Source: Lachnoclostridium sp. UBA1308 (GTDB taxonomy: Bacteria; Bacillota; Clostridia; Lachnospirales; Lachnospiraceae). From it: a stretch of 64,000 nt of DNA. The DNA lies in NCBI GenBank assembly GCA_002307215.1, contig DBTU01000047.1, positions 1-64,000 of the forward strand, in the 5' to 3' direction. Shown in pieces: positions 62,201 to 64,000 of the stretch. A program made the translations under genes and the position numbers. The first letter of the stretch is position 1. Each line of letters opens with the position of its first letter. A model generated the notes under the pieces. The model was not told the origin of the DNA. It saw nothing but the letters and a program-made list of their open reading frames with translations, and made no database searches.

Positions 62201-62710
62201 TTACTCTATCAAATAATTACTTAAAGTTACATTTATTATGAAATCCGAATCAAAATATTCCTGTATACTGCTTAACAACTCGGCTTTGATTTTGTCCTTC
62301 GTTGCCTGATCTTTTACTTCCTGCCTTGTATACTTTGCAAATTCATCCTCAATTATTTCTTTGAGGGGATTCTCATTTAACGAAACAGTCTCCGTCAATC
62401 TTTCATAATCTTCATTTTTCATGTTTTCCTGTAGGGTTACTACCACAGAAATATAATGATCCTTGCCGTCATCACTTTTTAGTCCGCATTGAATCGCATC
62501 CGTAAATGGATAATTTTGTATATCGTCAACTGTAATATCATCCGCCGGATTCGGCGATTCCAGCTCTAAATCAACAATGGATGCAACTTTATCAATAAGC
62601 TTCATTGATTTACTTGCCGCAGGTATAATCGTAAATATCAAAATAGCGATTAATATTGTATTAATAAGAGATATAGCCATTATAATGATTGTTAAAATAT
62701 TCTTTTTCAT
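62201..62710 (-). CDS. fliL: Flagellar basal-body-associated protein FliL
   Basis: A 169-aa protein with one helix (ILTIIIMAISLINTILIAIL) and an external FliL domain ending LLSSIQEYFDSDFIINVTLS. FliL supports stator function and motor torque. GGGAGGGTTCTGACAA precedes the ATG. It lies between motB and fliM. Confidence 0.88.
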   Translation of the reverse strand: MKKNILTIIIMAISLINTILIAILIFTIIPAASKSMKLIDKVASIVDLELESPNPADDITVDDIQNYPFTDAIQCGLKSDDGKDHYISVVVTLQENMKNEDYERLTETVSLNENPLKEIIEDEFAKYTRQEVKDQATKDKIKAELLSSIQEYFDSDFIINVTLSNYLIE

Positions 62711-62739
62711 TTGTCAGAACCCTCCCTTTCATTTCCTTA

Positions 62740-63546
62740 TTACTGATATTCATTAAAAATCTTAATCTCAATTCTTCTGTTCAAAGCTCTTCCCTCTTCT
62801 GTTTCATTGCTGGCAATCGGTTCATACTCTCCTCTTCCCGAGTATTTCAAAGTGGAAGGATCGACGTTGCACTCATTGATAAGATATTGAGCAGCATTAA
62901 GCGCTCTTGCTGAAGAAAGCCAGTTATTATCTTTATATTCAGAATCCTGCGTCATCGGGATATTATCCGTATAACCGGTAATCTCAACGTTGTAATTTTC
63001 AAAATTATTTAATATATTACCGATACTTTTCAAAATCGGTAGGGATTCCTTTTTAATATCAGCCTCACCGGAAGAATATAAAATCGAGCCTTTCAAGGTT
63101 AATTCAACATACTTATGATCCGGATCCATACTTAACTCTACATAATCTGTCAGGTTATACTCCACAGCTAAATCAGATATCTTATCATACATTTTCTCAG
63201 TAGCTGATTCCATTTTCTTATCCAGCGCTGCCATTGCCTTATCAAGCTCAGCTTGGCTTAAATCCTCCTGATCCGGTTTATCCAGTTCGGAATAATACTG
63301 ATCCAGTCCGCTCAGCTGTGACATTCCCGACCCGACCAAATCAGATTTCTCTGAATCGGATGTATTCTTTGTAATACCAAAGGAGTTAGCCATCGAGATG
63401 GAGACCTTCTCAAATTTTTCGATATTGATATCCGAAAAAGCAAATAGCATAACGAAGAAGCACAAAAGTAAATTCATCAGATCCGCAAAAGTATTCAACC
63501 ATGGTGCAGGTCCTCTTGATGAGATTTTCAATCTTTTTCTAGACAA
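62740..63546 (-). CDS. motB: Flagellar stator protein MotB
   Basis: A stator subunit of about 268 aa. N-terminal helix LNTFADLMNLLLCFFVMLFA holds the proton/sodium-binding Asp; the C-terminal OmpA-like domain binds peptidoglycan (VEITGYTDNIPMTQDSEYKD, LSSARALNAAQYLINEC, YSGRGEYEPIASN). The likely start is TTG 63546, preceded by AAGGCGG and giving the usual short MSRKR head; ATG 63564 is an alternative. It overlaps the motA stop. Confidence 0.93.
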   Translation of the reverse strand: MSRKRLKISSRGPAPWLNTFADLMNLLLCFFVMLFAFSDINIEKFEKVSISMANSFGITKNTSDSEKSDLVGSGMSQLSGLDQYYSELDKPDQEDLSQAELDKAMAALDKKMESATEKMYDKISDLAVEYNLTDYVELSMDPDHKYVELTLKGSILYSSGEADIKKESLPILKSIGNILNNFENYNVEITGYTDNIPMTQDSEYKDNNWLSSARALNAAQYLINECNVDPSTLKYSGRGEYEPIASNETEEGRALNRRIEIKIFNEYQ

Positions 63547-64000
63547 TGTCTTCACCGCCTTCATCCATCAATGCATTTCTGCGGGACGGTGACAGGAAAG
63601 ATTTTAACTTTTCCTCGATTACTCTTGGATTTTCACCGGCGTTAATGGATAACAGACCTTCAATTGTTACTTCTTTTACCATGATTTCCTTTGTATTATT
63701 TGCCTTGAGCTTTGTGACGATTGGAATACAAATCCAGTTGGCAAGCATGGAACCATAAAAAGTGGTGACTAATGCCACCGCCATGTTCGGCCCGATTGTT
63801 GTAACATCGCTCATTTGCTTCAACATATTTATCAAACCGATCAGTGTGCCGATCATCCCCCATGCCGGACCCATTGAAGCCAAGGATTCCCAGAATCCGA
63901 TTGTATTTGAATGTCTGGCTTCAATACAGTTGAGATCTGTCTCTAAAATGCTACGGATTAACTCAGGATCTGTGCCGTCAACAATCAATAGAACACCCTT
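63539..64000 (-). CDS. motA: Flagellar stator protein MotA (5' end outside the window)
   Basis: The visible C-terminal 153 codons include GFWESLASMGPAWGMIGTLI, GLINMLKQMSD and MAVALVTTFYGSMLANWICI, the third and fourth helices of MotA with the conserved prolines near the ion channel. The reading frame continues open past base 64000 (KGVLLIVDGTDP), so the start is beyond the edge. The protein forms the stator with MotB, encoded next. Confidence 0.93.
   Translation of the reverse strand, partial: KGVLLIVDGTDPELIRSILETDLNCIEARHSNTIGFWESLASMGPAWGMIGTLIGLINMLKQMSDVTTIGPNMAVALVTTFYGSMLANWICIPIVTKLKANNTKEIMVKEVTIEGLLSINAGENPRVIEEKLKSFLSPSRRNALMDEGGEDIV

Overview
The window looks like a chromosomal segment of a low-GC, motile, anaerobic Firmicute of the class Clostridia, most likely a member of the Lachnospiraceae (Lachnoclostridium or Anaerocolumna-like). 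This placement is an inference from gene content: a Gram-positive PolC, a clostridial fla/che operon with FliY, CheC, CheD, FapA and a DUF6115 protein, a NusG_II/Gx pair, DUF3842 and DUF4474 proteins, and strong Shine-Dalgarno sites almost everywhere. No database search was possible.

Layout. 1-3.1 kb: small hypothetical gene, cysteine synthase, a decayed homocysteine-synthase remnant, an Rrf2 regulator and a peroxiredoxin. 3.2-5.5 kb: Gx transporter, NusG_II protein and the flavin transferase ApbE. 5.7-10.9 kb: DUF4474 protein, metallophosphoesterase, flavin reductase, then a TetR gene followed by flavodoxin, FMN-binding protein, ferredoxin and GNAT genes. 10.9-13.2 kb: a chemoreceptor behind a c-di-GMP-I riboswitch. 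13.4-18.3 kb: nickel-pincer cofactor genes larC (with a long His-rich insert) and larB, with an ECF nickel transporter (nikMN, Q, O). 18.6-23.2 kb: DUF3842 protein, Ig-like surface protein, O-antigen-ligase-like protein and a GH13-like remnant. 23.2-25 kb: HD-GYP protein behind a second c-di-GMP-I riboswitch, then tRNA-Glu. 25-41.4 kb: housekeeping block polC, ispG, rseP, dxr, cdsA, uppS, frr, pyrH, bactofilin, polysaccharide deacetylase, tsf, rpsB. 41.3-64 kb: a small MltG-N-terminus-like protein, then the fla/che operon transcribed leftward from motA (cut by the window edge) to a DUF6115 gene.

How the parts fit. motA/motB, fliL, fliM, fliY, fliOPQR, flhB and flhA build the motor and export gate. 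flhF and flhG set flagellar number and place. cheY, B, A, W, C and D process signals, sigD directs late flagellar genes, and a PilZ protein can couple c-di-GMP to the motor. The two c-di-GMP riboswitches ahead of a chemoreceptor and an HD-GYP protein extend the same second-messenger theme.

The least ordinary signals are in leaders and repeats rather than in coding genes: an alternating Shine-Dalgarno/anti-Shine-Dalgarno array in front of flhA, a dispersed family of 5' leaders ending in (A)ATGGAGG that sits 12 nt in frame before many starts, related structured leader repeats, and a 55-bp tandem duplication of the 3' end of tsf.
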